NCBI RefSeq assembly: GCF_963676685.1
Contig: NC_092344.1
Location: forward strand, 100,036,749-100,100,748
Reading direction: 5' to 3'
DNA length: 64,000 bases
DNA from: Mytilus edulis
Lineage: Eukaryota; Mollusca; Bivalvia; Mytilida; Mytilidae
Shown here: positions 24,201 through 38,788 of the stretch, piece after piece
How positions within the stretch are numbered: position 1 is the stretch's first letter
How the letters are laid out: each line of letters opens with the position of its first letter
The notes under the pieces: model-generated
What the model was told of the DNA's origin: nothing
What the model saw: only the letters and a program-made list of their open reading frames with translations
Databases searched by the model: none
Translations under genes and position numbers: made by a program

Positions 24201-24440
24201 TATAATTTAATTCTAAATTCCATTTTAAACCGTAGAAAACCATGAAAAAACGTTGATGACGTCACGGTCACATGACTAAATTATGTCTAGGGGCTGATAA
24301 CAAAATAACGTCAGCCAATCAGAAGACGCGTTACATCCAAAATTAAATTATTAAATGATTTGTTCTAATTATTCAAGCATTTTACTTTGCAATGACTACA
24401 AAGGTGATAAATTTTAATATATTCAGCCTCCTCCACATAT

Positions 24441-24484
24441 CGCAAATGTTTGCGTTATAACGCAAAGGTTTGCGTTATTTCGCA
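24441..24484. repeat. Isolated palindromic GCAAA motif pair, unit 2
   Basis: Array copy of 10503-10546. Confidence 0.8.
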
Positions 24485-25156
24485 TAAGAACGTTTCTAAA
24501 GTATTTTATTGTATTTTTGTGGCAAAAACTAAAATGACTAATTTTGTTTGTATACTCACGTATTTTGTATGCCTTTATCAGTAATATACAATTTAGACTT
24601 TATTTTTTTCTTTATCATCAAAGTTGAAAATCTATATGTTATTTCTATTATCATTATGGAAAATATACCTACATGCAGACGGAAATATCCAACCAAAAAT
24701 CTTCCCGAGTGACTGCATTTTGACTGAAAGAAATGTCGTTTGTTTTCTCACCTAATTCTTACACGATATATTCTATAATTCACACACTAAGTGCAATCTA
24801 ATGTTATTGGTCCAATGTTTTTTCCCTTCTAACATGAAAACAAACTTTATTTTAAACACAACTTTACAGTCCCACTCATATTTTGTTTCTTGTTTTTATT
24901 GGTATTAATTGATTTAGATGTAGTAGATATGTTTAGTCATGCATGATTTGTTTTGGGAAATTCCTATTTATCTATTTTTTGCATGTATACGCTCTTTAGA
25001 TGGTAAAACTAGCCTATGCTCTACGTATCTTTTTTTGTGCTTTGAAACTTTTGTTAGGGTATTTTTTTTAGTGATAATTAGGAAGGTCTGGTGGGTTGTT
25101 TATTCCAAGTATCGACTCTGTGGTGATTATTTTCGCCTTGTTAGATTTTCGATTGT

Positions 25157-25653
25157 GTGCATGTAGTTTGGAGTATCGAACTCACCGTACAATATGACTC
25201 TTACGATTCTTTTCAGAATTCTCTTAGTAAAAATCGTTTAACTTTTGCTAAGAATAAAAAACTAAAAAAGGATTTCATAAAATTTTGGGAGAATTCCATT
25301 TCAAAAAGTATTAATGATAAAAGAGGAAACAAATTAAGGACTTTCAAGGATTTGAAATCGTTTGATATGGAGAACTTTTTAAAATTAGATATAGACAGAG
25401 CTAATATTTCAAACTTTATAAGAATAAGGATAAGTAATAGTATTCTTATGATTGGGAAAGGCAGACATAAAAAGATTGATTTAGAAAACAGATTATGCCC
25501 CGTTGTAAATTTGAAGATGAACTACACTTTACCTTAAAATGTGCCAAACTGAATGAATTGAGGAATAAATTTTTCCTGAATATTTCGGATATTTTACCAT
25601 CTTTCAATAATCTTTCAGACATGGAAAAATTCTATTTCATGATTTCGAAGTAA
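25157..25653 (+). pseudogene. Non-LTR retrotransposon C-terminus, unit 2
   Basis: Array copy of 11219-11715 with the same frameshift. It ends at TAA 25651-25653. Confidence 0.65.
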
Positions 25654-26127
25654 TGAATCAATGTTAATACCAAAATATGCTATCTTTAATTACATTACAA
25701 CAGTATCGTAACTATATCCTTTCTGAATAAGTCTGTTTAAAGGATGGTTAGCTTTTGAGGTGAATGCCAATATTTTTGTGCTTTCGGTAAAGAATATTAC
25801 CATAAAAGATTTTGATGTAAAAATGTCCTTGTAAAATCTAATAAATGTTTTACCACTGGTTTGTGATATCGAAAACCTTGGTGTTATAATTATTCAGTAA
25901 TACAGAAATGGGTCACCTTCTAAAAATGGATGATTAACAATAGGAAATGGAAAGTCATATCATTAATTTCGGTATTATGCTTCCCGCTAAAGATGTGTCA
26001 GATGTTGTTTCGATGGGTCTTTGCCGATTTTAGTCTTAAATTGTAACTCATAACAATAAGGAAACGGGTCCGCAATAAGTGGTTCACAATCAGCTCCCAT
26101 TGGAATTCCGAAAACTTGGCGATATAT
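25654..26127 (-). pseudogene. Antisense Penelope-type RT remnant, unit 2
   Basis: Uninterrupted copy, without the composite insertion. It carries a private A-to-G change near 25949. Confidence 0.7.
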
Positions 26128-26360
26128 TATAGGAATCGACCATTTATGGCCGTGTTTTTGGATGCGGATATTTGCTGAAGTGATTGGTAATGTGCTTTTC
26201 TTGATTGAGTTACTTTTTTGTAAACTCTATTAAAACCAAAATTTATAAAGCTCACTATAGCTTGTGTTTATCATAGTGTAGTTTATTGAATATTGACTTT
26301 CATGTAATAAAATTTTGAATCTTGAAACTTAATCTTGAAAATTTAAACTTTAAAAGTTAA

Positions 26361-26925
26361 GTAGGCTCGCGGGTATAAGATTTTCAGAAAAAAATTAAAT
26401 ATTAATTTTTCATTACAAATTTTATTTATTACCTTAAGTAATTGTTACTATATGGTACAAAACTCATTCCAAAAAATCAATTCGTGTTGGCCCCAGGTGA
26501 CTTTTAAAATGTAGATATCATTGAAAAAGCTCCAAATTACCTCCCTTTGGTGCAAAAATGCCATTTTTTAGCATTCAAATTGAAATATCTTTTTAACTCA
26601 TCGGTGACCTATATTTTTTATTGTTGTTTTCGAATAAGCTGTACATAAACTAAATAACTGTAAAATTTAAGCGATTTCTGTAATTTAGTTCTTTTTTTAT
26701 TTCGATATATTACTGCTATTTCTCCTATTAGTTCAACAGAAAAAAGGACATTAACAAAAATGTATGCTTCTTTCAAAGGCAGATTGTGAGCGTAAATGAA
26801 CGGTGACCCCATTTTTTTATTTCATTTTTCTATTAAGTATAAGATAAAGTTCATTTATATAGAAAAATATGGAGAAATCCTATATTAAATAAAAAAAAAT
26901 TGATTTAGCGGACCCGCGAGCCCCC
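26361..26925. mobile_element. TTAA-flanked MITE, third copy
   Basis: One base shorter than the others because of an A-run change near 26891. Confidence 0.7.
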
Positions 26926-27870
26926 TTAAGTACTGAGAGATGTTTAATAAAAAAATAATAAGATTGTTTATTGTTTTGTTTGTGGTTTCCGAATATGTGA
27001 GTTGCAAGAGCTTAAGCAGAGTTCCATTTGGTTCATATTATCACTTTATTTCATGATTACTTTGTGTACGTATTATGTGTATATATATTGTGTATTTCAC
27101 TAAAAACTTGTTTTATAATAATCATTGTATTATGATGTGTATGTATCTTTCCGAAAAGGGGCCCATCATGGATTGGTCTGAAAATAATGCCTAATTAGGG
27201 TTCAATCTCTTGTTAGGTCAAACGAAAAACTTTATAAAAAAACATTTCCTGCTGCTCCACCGAAAACAAGACAGTAAGAAAAGACTAGTTGGCTAGGAGT
27301 CAGAATAATGTTGAGACTTCGTGTTACTCCCTGGCTAAAAAATGGTCCCAGTGTGTCAGTCTAGTACAAAGCAGGTTCATATTTATAATGATTTTCTGTG
27401 TTTTCATGTACGCCATGTTATATTTGCCACTTCACATTAAACATCTATCAACCTCAATTAAACATCAAACAAGCGTCCTGTAATATCTTTAATGTATTTA
27501 GGTGTTTTTATTAAAAGTAAAGGTAGATATACAGTGTGTGCACTGCGTACTAGTTTCCTTTTTAAAATAGGAACAGTCAGTGTTAAGTGAGATCAAGTCC
27601 GAAAAAAATGGTATTTTAAGATTGAACTAGTGACATCAATGATAAATAATGCAAGATAGATGAAAGACTGAAGTGTAAGTAAGAAATTTATCCTGATTAC
27701 CCTAATTTCTTAGCCAGTAGGTTCAAAGGAAATTCGTGTCTTATTTTGCCATACTACCTAGTGGCAATGAAACGTTTTACACTTCAACATATGCTATTCA
27801 CTCATGCCTGACTTGTGTATATTAACTGGTGACTCTATGGTAGATGAAATTACTAGTAAGCTTCTTCATT

Positions 27871-30796
27871 TTATTGATATCTTATTACAAATATTGATAT
27901 TACAACCATAACCATTGACCAGTCCTGACAAGTATTCATTGCTCCATTTTCTATGAGGGATTCCCAGAAATGGATAAATTCTTTTTGTGATGTAGATCTA
28001 TCTGAAGAGAGACAAGAATTAGTTTGTTCTTCATGATTGTATAGGTATATGAGTGTAAATATTCTTTTGTTGCCTTTAAAAAAGAAAAACTCAGCACTTC
28101 TCTAGTAAAATACTTTTTGGCTTTTCACTTTCTCCAGTGTTAACTTCTGTGGATTTTTTTATAATTATTTTTGACATTCAAATTCTTTTTAAAATATTGT
28201 TCATAACTGTTGTATAGATAATGGTTATAATATTGGTGTTAAAGTTAACTAGGTGCATTGTTCAGAATTCATGCTTACGACATGTTTCATCATAGTGATA
28301 TTTGGCATAGATATTGGTTGTTTGTTGCTTTTTTGTCAGTTGTTGTCTCCGATACATTTTCGCTTTACATTCTCAGAATCTATACACCGCTCAACTGCAT
28401 GCAGTTTGGTAATGTTCTAGTGACTTTATAATTTAAATGGTGAGTTTACTGATTGGGTAGATTAATGAGGATTGACTGGGTTTTTTTTTCTTTATTTCCA
28501 GTGGCAAATATTTCAAGATAAATATTTGTAACCAGTTACATATACTGTTGATACATGCTATGATTATGCATAAGTATTCGTGTACCTAAGATTCAAGGAC
28601 TACTCTTATCTCGATATCGAAGGGAATTTAGAATATTTATTTTGTTGAAATGTTTTTTTTTTTATTTATGCATGTTTGATATATTTTGTATGCCTTTGCT
28701 AAAGATTTTTTTCAGAACAGTTTCAATTTCAATGTAAAGACGTCAGTCTTACTTCGCTGACTTTGGACTGTATGTTTTAATCAAAATGTTAGTTTCTTAT
28801 GCGAGTTTATAGAAAAGATCCTTATACAAGACCATTTATATTTGGTTATCTTTTTAATAGGCATTCTTCCATTCTATTTCCACGCTCCCTTGGTCAATTA
28901 TTTTAAAATGCTAGACATTTGTTCAAATATTACGATCTCTGACTAGACATGTTGTAAAACAACAGTGTATTTTGCCATTGTGATTTGGTTAGCATCCCTT
29001 CACCTTTTTTCTTATATGTGTTTGTTTTGGGGTTTTGTTTCGTCTTTTTTAACAAACAATTCATACCGTGTTCTTGGCATGTCATTATGGAATTCATCTG
29101 TTCAAAGACAGTATTCATCATATCCGTCACAACATCTACAGACGACTGTCCACACGAGTCACTTACAGACTTCTGCATACACTGGTAAGAACCAAGAAGT
29201 ATTCTGAAACAGTAACATCACAATATTACATCCTCGAATAACTATCAAACTAGGATGAAAAACCGTGTCCTGCATTTATTTAAGTTTTTATCTCTGTCTT
29301 GACTTTTTATTTTTCACTCTACTCGGTCCTGACTACTTTTTATAGTTTATCCTGACTGTTTTACATACATTGTTATCCTGTCCTAGACCCCCCCCCCCCC
29401 CTAAAATCAAATCCCTTACTTGCACCATTTTTGTTTAACTTGATCTGTGTACGCATCATCTAACATGGATATTTGTTCAAGTTGGCTCTTGACAGTTTCA
29501 ACATGGTCCTTGTAACAAGCATTAGATCTTTTCTGTACCTCTGGTTTTCTCCAACAAGCATCATGTAGAACCATATCTACAAAATACACTTTTAACATTA
29601 GGAACTCAATTGTTTGTCTTATTTTTTGGTTAAAAACGATAATGCTTATATGTTCATTTACTATTTGGGTTTCTTTACTGTGGCAATATCCGAAGGCTGT
29701 TTGTCCTAGCCCTTCAATGTGTTTACGAAGAAACACCAAATCCTACAATATTTTGTATATTAGTTGGTATCTGTAGCATGATTTGCTGTACAACTTGAGC
29801 TTAGGTTTTTTATATAGATCATTATAATATTGCTCACGTTGTATACATTTCTTAGTCTGCTTGTAACGTATTGTGTGCCTTGTGTTTGTATAGTTTTTCA
29901 ATAGGAGGACCTTTTATATATCACTAATAGTATACGGTATGGGTTTAATCATTTGTGAAGGAGACGATGACCTGTATAATGTTAACATCTTCATACTTTT
30001 GGTATATGGATCGCCGGTTGTCTCATGTCGGATATGATGATCTCTCATAGCAATCATGACACATTCTTTTTTTTCATATACTGAAAAAGGCATCTTGTTT
30101 AATGTCCTCCGTGGCCAGATAAATGTAAAAAAAAATGATGTACCGTTGTCGTTGTTTATTCATTTATCTAACTTATTGTATACCTGAAAACCCAGACGTG
30201 CATATAAAGTTGACTGTTTTCAGTGTCGTCGCAAAAGTAGATGCATACATCAAGTCATCTGAACATTTCGATAACTTGGGCGTGTAACAGCTCTTGAATT
30301 CTCCTCTGTATCTGCAAATTGAAGTAATATCACAAGATTTCGACGTGCATTGCATTATACTGTTGCATGTTAGTATGTACAGTGAAATAGCCATCTTTAT
30401 GTGTATTGTGGTTGGATTTACCTCGCTGAAAGCTCCTACAACAAAAGCTGGTCCAAACATCAATATATCGTGGAGTGAGTTTAAATTGAAGAATCAGTTT
30501 TAGTGTTGTGGGCTGTCTGCCAGCAGTAATGAAATAGAGCAGCAAAGAATATTCTGAGGAAACTGACTCGTAAAAGATATGCCGTACAACCAAACAAAAT
30601 GATGATTTGTTTTATTCGCCGAGATTTTGATTTTTGAAAAATGTAGAATATATACGTACTTACGAACAAAGACTTTCAATCTGTCTTTTATGAGGCAAAA
30701 CAGTGAATTCTTCCGATTCAGATACATTCTGCGACAGTTTCCAAGTACACAGATTAAGTCCAACAAAATCGCATCCGTTTACTGTACTCAAGACAA
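27871..30796 (-). CDS. Two-domain six-cysteine secreted protein, copy 3
   Basis: Exons are 30796-30664, 30311-30184, 29576-29420, 29203-29067 and 28001-27871. Coding parts read the same as in the other copies. Intron differences are confined to homopolymers (a T run one shorter near 28480, a C run of 14 near 29390). Confidence 0.7.
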
Positions 30797-31452
30797 CTAA
30801 AATGAAAAGTTGTCTATCAAAATTCTGTGTTGTCCAGGAGAAAAAAACTGTAATGTGTTGGTTTCATTTTTACAGCACTGGGTCGATACCTTTGCCGGTG
30901 GACTACCAGTCCCCAGAGGTTTGCGCAACTCAGTAGTCAGTACTTCGGGACTGATATGATTTATAACAAACCTTTCTTAGATGGACCTTTTATAAATTTT
31001 TAAACAATGAAGACACTAAAGTTTCAACTCCCTCAGGCAAAGTGGACAGTAGATGGTTTAGTCTATTCTTTTAAGGCCTTTTTCTTCATAAAGCTTCTAT
31101 TAAAACTGTTTAGAATCTCACACATCCTCGGCTTTCAAATATTCGGCTTTGCGCGCTCCTGATGAAGGTAAAGTCAGACTGAAGTGAAATTTTTGTGTTT
31201 GCTCTTAATCTATAGAATATCCAGAATATGCTGAAAAGTTAGTGGATATAATGCGGCTTCCTTTAAATCATACTTTGACAGATGGAAAGTCGGAAGAATA
31301 CTGAAGTATTATATGAGGAATTCGCTCCACAACTCAGTAAAATATTCACCACAATAACAAAATATGGATATATTATTTAAAGTGTATGGATATTGTTTTT
31401 TACGGAAGCGTTTTAGCGCCACACTTTTTTTTTATATTTTTCTTCCTATCTT

Positions 31453-31824
31453 CGCAAAGGTTTGCGTAATATCGCAAAGGTTTGCGTAATATCGCAAAGG
31501 TTTGCGTTATATCGCAAATGTTTGCGTTATATCGCAAAGGTTTGCGTTGTAACGCAAACCAAACCTTTTGCGTTGTAACGCAAACATTTGCGATATAACG
31601 CAAACCTTTGCGTCACAACGTACACCTTTGCGTTACAACGTAAACCTTTTGCGGTATAACGCAAACCTTTGCGTACCTTTGCGTTATAACGCAAACCTAT
31701 GCGAAATAACGCAAAGGCAAACCTTTGCGTTGTAACGCAAACCTTTGCGATAAAACGCAAATCTTTGAGTTATAACGCAAACCTTTGCGAAATAACGCAA
31801 ACCTTTGTGAAATAACGCAAACCT
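31453..31824. repeat. Palindromic 20-bp repeat cluster, unit 3
   Basis: 372 bp, same motif content as unit 2. Confidence 0.9.
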
Positions 31825-32351
31825 CTTGATTTCAATTTTTCATTAAGTTTTGTATGTATATGACCGACTGTCATTCATTTCGTTTGTGGTTTATTAGTAG
31901 GTTAAAAAAGAAACATACATCCATGCAAGGCCAAATTATTATATTAAAAATGCATAAGAATAATGGAATACTTGAAGTTCAATTATACATAAATAAAAAC
32001 TGATTTGTGCATAAAAAAAGTATATAATTTAACATGAAAATAGACGCTATATAGGCATATTTAAATTGAAAGATAATTCTTTTTTTTTTTTTTGAAGCAA
32101 GAAATCGTTTTTTAAAATCTCAGAATATGATAAAGATTCTTTGATAGAAAGTCATTGAATTTTCATTTCAATATAGTGAAGTATTTTTAAGATGCTTGGC
32201 TAGTAATTTTAATGGAGAGAACATAATTTTATTAATAAAACATCTTCATTCTGTACATTTATTGTCAAAGGGTAGCTTGTTTAAATCTAACCAACTTTAC
32301 ACAGTTCTCAAACGGGATCTTACTGTGGAAGTATATTTATATTCGGTTAAA

Positions 32352-32593
32352 CAACTCGTCTAAACATCAACCCAACAATGTTAGATCTGTAAATTTGCTT
32401 TCGCAAATTTTTTGTTCTTCCCTCGCCGGGATTTGAACCCATGCTACTGAGATATCGTGACACCATATCGCCTGCACTGTAGCCGTCCCGCTAGACCACA
32501 CGACCACCTGGGCTTCATAAAAATGAAGCTTTCGGTGGCCGGGTGTTACCTTTCCACGTCAGTTTTAATCTAGCGTCGTACTACAGTACATGA
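32352..32593 (-). mobile_element. tRNA-derived SINE, unit 3
   Basis: Array copy of 6554-6795. Confidence 0.75.
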
Positions 32594-33818
32594 TATATAA
32601 GGCATGGAGATGTTATTTTTACAGATCAGATAAATTATCTATAGTAAAGGATCCTACAAATTAATGTAAGATACAGTCACAGAAAATAATTATATTTATA
32701 AGTACGTCTGAGCAGACTTGGGGTAATTGTAATTGTAATCATTAATCAGCTGTAATTGATTACAATTTTTCAAGTAATCATTGTAATCATTAATCAACCA
32801 AAAATCTGATTACATGTAATTTAATTTAATCAATTACTTTTCAAAATACCCTGTAATCCTGATTACTTTTTGATTACATTCTGATTACAATGAAAAAAAT
32901 CTTAAACTGTGTTTATGGTCAATAAATGAACAATTTTGTTATTCTTATTTAATAAATATGTACATCTTAAGATAGTTTGGTTTACTTTATAAAGCATTGA
33001 TTTGTATACTTCAGAAAAAATAAACTGTTACAGTATTGAAAAGTCATCATTATATCATCAAAGTCATCAAAATATATTTTACTGGCCTTAGTAAAATATA
33101 TTGTACATATATTCAAAATTTAAAGATTTACATATATAATATATATTTGATAATAACTGTTATATTCAAGTAATATTATACTTTTCTTTAATCCTGAATT
33201 ATGATCTTTTGTTAATATTGTGATTTTTGTCAACTTTGAATTGACAGGTAGGAAACCAATTAAGGTTTGTTTTTATTGCAATTTCCAATTGAGTATAGCT
33301 GTAGGACAATGTATATGATAAAAGATTAATCAGACATGTGAAAATTTATCAAATTTTAAGTTGGACAAATATCTTGTTCAAGATAAGCAAATTTTTGTAT
33401 TTTCTTAAATTGGACATGTAAAATGCAATGATTTATAGGACTTATATTTTGTTTACAATTTGATTAAACAATTCTATTAAAATTTTACATAGTTTTTAAC
33501 TGGTAACTTTATTTCATCCATATTTTAACTTCCATAAACTGCACCTTGAAATACATATAAAGTCTCAAAGAGGTCAGAAGACAAACAGCAAACTCTAAAT
33601 GCCATATTCAATTGAAGTCAAAATAATTAAGAGATCAATGCTGATAAAGTGTAATGGGTAATAACCAGTGACACAATGTTCATGTATGTATGTTGTGAAC
33701 TTTTGTGGTTTATTAAATAGATAGCATTCAAAAAATCAGAATGTGAATATATATGTTCAAACTCTTTTAGGTCATTTTTTAGTAGCAATAAACAAAAAAA
33801 AACTATGTTAATTGGACA

Positions 33819-34690
33819 TGCTTTGATACTATATATGCCCTTGAATTTTTACTAGATAACATTTTTGTTCGCTTTGGGGATTCCGTATATCGTCAGATTA
33901 TCGGAATTCCAATGGGGACTAACTGTGCACCACTTATTGCGGACCTGTTTTTGTATTGTTATGAGTTACAATTTATGACAAAAATAAGCAAAGACCCATC
34001 GAAACAACATCTGATAAACAAATTTAATAATACTTTTAGATATTTGGATGATATTTTGGCTCTCAATAATGACGACTTCAGTATGTATATTAATGAAATT
34101 TATCCTGTTGAACTTACTTTAAATAAAGCTAATACTAACAATGACCACTGCCCTTTTCTCGATCTTGATATCTATATCACTAATGGAAAGCTGAATACTA
34201 AAATTTATGATAAAAGGGATGATTTTTCATTTCCTATCGTTAATTATCCGTTTTTAGATGGTGACGTTCCCTTGTCACCATCTTACGGTGTTTATATATC
34301 TCAACTTGTACGATTCGCTCGTGTATGTAACAATGTTTTAGATTTTAACGAGAGAAATTTATGTATTACTGATAAATTATTACACCAGGGTTTTCGATAT
34401 CACAAACTAGTCAAAACATTTACTAAATTTTATCATCGCTATAAAGACATCATTCGTAAATATAGCTCAACATGCAGACTTCTAATACGTTCAGGTATTT
34501 CACATCCAATTTTTATGGTAATATTCTTTATAAAGCACAAAGGTGTCAGTATTCACCTCAGAAACTTACAAAACCTTTGAATAAACTTATTAAGAAGGGA
34601 TATAATTACGATACTGTTGTCAAGTCATTAAAGATTGCATATTTTGGCGTTAATATTGAGTCACTGATAAGGTCTTTGCATCGGAACTAA
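33819..34690 (+). pseudogene. Penelope-type reverse transcriptase fragment, unit 3
   Basis: Reads as in unit 1 (NERN), with the same frameshift. Confidence 0.75.
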
Positions 34691-35328
34691 ACACATTATT
34701 TTTTAAAAACAGTTGTTGGCATGACACGGGTTATGTTCTTCTCATATATGTTATGATGGTATGATGCTAAACCCCTAACGGGAAGGATTGTGCCTGATGT
34801 TCATATGATGAAATCATAATCTTTCAGTCAGTTTAATTGAAGTCTGGAGCTGGCATGTCAGTTAACTGCTAGTAGTCTGTTGTTATTTATGTAGTATTGT
34901 CATTTTGTTTATTTTCTTTGGTTACATCTTCTGACATCAGACTCGGATTTCTCTTGAACTGAATTTTAATGTGCGTATTGTTATGCGTTTACTTTACTAC
35001 ATTGGTTAGAGGTATAGGGGGAGGGTTGAGATCTCACAAACATGTTTAACCCCGCTGCATTTTTGCGCCTGTCCCAAGTCAGGAGCCTCTGGCCTTTGTT
35101 AGTCTTGTATTATTTTAATTTTAGTTTCTTGTGTACAATTTGGAAATTAGTATGGCGTTCATTATCACTGGACTAGTATATATTTGTTTAGGGGCCAGCT
35201 GAAGGACGCCTCCGGGTGCGGGAATTTCTCGCTACATTGAAGACCTGTTGGTGACCCTCTGCTGTTGTTTTTTATTTGGTCGGGTTGTTGTCTCTTTGAC
35301 ACATTCCCCATTTCCATTCTCAATTTTA
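34691..35328 (+). mobile_element. 3' tail of the Penelope-type element, unit 3
   Basis: Array copy with a private GATGCTAAA where other units have GATACTAAA. Confidence 0.65.
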
Positions 35329-35912
35329 AGTTTGAAGTTATTATTTTCTAATATATATATAAAACAAAATCTTTTCTAAAAAGTGCTTTAGTTGTATCAA
35401 ATTCATTCATATCATTCAAAATGTTTGTTCTTTTTAAATTCATTGTAATCAGATGTAATCATGATTACTTTGCTAATGTAATCATTAATTTAATCAGACA
35501 CTTTCAGAAATGATGTGATCATAAATTTAATTCAATCGTACAAATGACAAAGTAATTGTAATTTAATCAATTACATTGAAAGTAATCGGACCCATCTCTG
35601 CGTCTGAGCCAGTGACAACTCTACAACAGATTTATATTCGGTTATAGCTATATTAGCAGGGTTGATTTTGTTTCTTCGGCATAATCTCAATTTACTCAAT
35701 TTTCTTTGTAATATATATAAAAGTAACATGGATATCGTTTTTTGGTGGCCTTTACAGTTGCTGTTGGGTGTGAGCAATTTAATGCTCCGTGTTGAAGACA
35801 GTACTTGATGGTCTATGATGGTTTACTTTTACGAATAGTGACTTAGATGGAGAGTTTTCTTATTGGCACTCATACCACATCGTCTTATATTATTCTGCTC
35901 ATTATTAGTTAA

Positions 35913-36062
35913 GGAATGACTGTAATATATTTTCTGTCTATTCAAAATAATATAAAAAATGTGGTGCACACTGAATAACGCGCGTAGCGGGTTATTTAAC
36001 AGTGTGCACCACATTTTTTAATGCTATTTTGAATAGACAGAAAAAATATTACAGTCATTTCT
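35913..36062. repeat. 150-bp hairpin, unit 3
   Basis: Array copy. A small private change lies 100 bp upstream at 35806-35814. Confidence 0.85.
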
Positions 36063-36302
36063 TATAATTTAATTCTAAATTCCATTTTAAACCGTAGAAA
36101 ACCATGAAAAAACGTTGATGACGTCACGGTCACATGACTAAATTATGTCTAGGGGCTGATAACAAAATAACGTCAGCCAATCAGAAGACGCGTTACATCC
36201 AAAATTAAATTATTAAATGATTTGTTCTAATTATTCAAGCATTTTACTTTGCAATGACTACAAAGGTGATAAATTTTAATATATTCAGCCTCCTCCACAT
36301 AT

Positions 36303-36346
36303 CGCAAATGTTTGCGTTATAACGCAAAGGTTTGCGTTATTTCGCA
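36303..36346. repeat. Isolated palindromic GCAAA motif pair, unit 3
   Basis: Array copy of 10503-10546. Confidence 0.8.
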
Positions 36347-37018
36347 TAAGAACGTTTCTAAAGTATTTTATTGTATTTTTGTGGCAAAAACTAAAATGAC
36401 TAATTTTGTTTGTATACTCACGTATTTTGTATGCCTTTATCAGTAATATACAATTTAGACTTTATTTTTTTCTTTATCATCAAAGTTGAAAATCTATATG
36501 TTATTTCTATTATCATTATGGAAAATATACCTACATGCAGACGGAAATATCCAACCAAAAATCTTCCCGAGTGACTGCATTTTGACTGAAAGAAATGTCG
36601 TTTGTTTTCTCACCTAATTCTTACACGATATATTCTATAATTCACACACTAAGTGCAATCTAATGTTATTGGTCCAATGTTTTTTCCCTTCTAACATGAA
36701 AACAAACTTTATTTTAAACACAACTTTACAGTCCCACTCATATTTTGTTTCTTGTTTTTATTGGTATTAATTGATTTAGATGTAGTAGATATGTTTAGTC
36801 ATGCATGATTTGTTTTGGGAAATTCCTATTTATCTATTTTTTGCATGTATACGCTCTTTAGATGGTAAAACTAGCCTATGCTCTACGTATCTTTTTTTGT
36901 GCTTTGAAACTTTTGTTAGGGTATTTTTTTTAGTGATAATTAGGAAGGTCTGGTGGGTTGTTTATTCCAAGTATCGACTCTGTGGTGATTATTTTCGCCT
37001 TGTTAGATTTTCGATTGT

Positions 37019-37515
37019 GTGCATGTAGTTTGGAGTATCGAACTCACCGTACAATATGACTCTTACGATTCTTTTAAGAATTCTCTTAGTAAAAATCGTT
37101 TAACTTTTGCTAAGAATAAAAAACTAAAAAAGGATTTCATAAAATTTTGGGAGAATTCCATTTCAAAAAGTATTAATGATAAAAGAGGAAACAAATTAAG
37201 GACTTTCAAGGATTTGAAATCGTTTGATATGGAGAACTTTTTAAAATTAGATATAGACAGAGCTAATATTTCAAACTTTATAAGAATAAGGATAAGTAAT
37301 AGTATTCTTATGATTGGGAAAGGCAGACATAAAAAGATTGATTTAGAAAACAGATTATGCCCCGTTGTAAATTTGAAGATGAACTACACTTTACCTTAAA
37401 ATGTGCCAAACTGAATGAATTGAGGAATAAATTTTTCCTGAATATTTCGGATATTTTACCATCTTTCAATAATCTTTCAGACATGGAAAAATTCTATTTC
37501 ATGATTTCGAAGTAA
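37019..37515 (+). pseudogene. Non-LTR retrotransposon C-terminus, unit 3
   Basis: Array copy with a private C-to-A change (Gln to Lys, SFKNS). It ends at TAA 37513-37515. Confidence 0.65.
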
Positions 37516-37989
37516 TGAATCAATGTTAATACCAAAATATGCTATCTTTAATTACATTACAACAGTATCGTAACTATATCCTTTCTGAATAAGTCTGTTT
37601 AAAGGATGGTTAGCTTTTGAGGTGAATGCCAATATTTTTGTGCTTTCGGTAAAGAATATTACCATAAAAGATTTTGATGTAAAAATGTCCTTGTAAAATC
37701 TAATAAATGTTTTACCACTGGTTTGTGATATCGAAAACCTTGGTGTTATAATTATTCAGTAATACAGAAATGGGTCACCTTCTAAAAATGGATGATTAAC
37801 AATAGGAAATGAAAAGTCATATCATTAATTTCGGTATTATGCTTCCCGCTAAAGATGTGTCAGATGTTGTTTCGATGGGTCTTTGCCGATTTTAGTCTTA
37901 AATTGTAACTCATAACAATAAGGAAACGGGTCCGCAATAAGTGGTTCACAATCAGCTCCCATTGGAATTCCGAAAACTTGGCGATATAT
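37516..37989 (-). pseudogene. Antisense Penelope-type RT remnant, unit 3
   Basis: Uninterrupted copy. Confidence 0.7.
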
Positions 37990-38222
37990 TATAGGAATCG
38001 ACCATTTATGGCCGTGTTTTTGGATGCGGATATTTGCTGAAGTGATTGGTAATGTGCTTTTCTTGATTGAGTTACTTTTTTGTAAACTCTATTAAAACCA
38101 AAATTTATAAAGCTCACTATAGCTTGTGTTTATCATAGTGTAGTTTATTGAATATTGACTTTCATGTAATAAAATTTTGAATCTTGAAACTTAATCTTGA
38201 AAATTTAAACTTTAAAAGTTAA

Positions 38223-38788
38223 GTAGGCTCGCGGGTATAAGATTTTCAGAAAAAAATTAAATATTAATTTTTCATTACAAATTTTATTTATTACCTTAAG
38301 TAATTGTTACTATATGGTACAAAACTCATTCCAAAAAATCAATTCGTGTTGGCCCCAGGTGACTTTTAAAATGTAGATATCATTGAAAAAGCTCCAAATT
38401 ACCTCCCTTTGGTGCAAAAATGCCATTTTTTAGCATTCAAATTGAAATATCTTTTTAACTCATCGGTGACCTATATTTTTTATTGTTGTTTTCGAATAAG
38501 CTGTACATAAACTAAATAACTGTAAAATTTAAGCGATTTCTGTAATTTAGTTCTTTTTTTATTTCGATATATTACTGCTATTTCTCCTATTAGTTCAACA
38601 GAAAAAAGGACATTAACAAAAATGTATGCTTCTTTCAAAGGCAGATTGTGAGCGTAAATGAACGGTGACCCCATTTTTTTATTTCATTTTTCTATTAAGT
38701 ATAAGATAAAGTTCATTTATATAGAAAAATATGGAGAAATCCTATATTAAATAAAAAAAAAATTGATTTAGCGGACCCGCGAGCCCCC
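38223..38788. mobile_element. TTAA-flanked MITE, fourth copy
   Basis: Array copy of 584-1149. Confidence 0.7.

Larger units (their letters stand above)
15334..27195. repeat. Array unit 2 (no insertion)
   Basis: This is a complete unit of 11862 bp without a large insertion. Private changes include a Glu-to-Gly change in the reverse transcriptase remnant near 22490 and a 15-base C run near 17527. Confidence 0.93.
32713..35600. mobile_element. hAT-like element, unit 3
   Basis: Array copy. CGTCTGAG flanks it at 32705-32712 and 35601-35608. Confidence 0.8.
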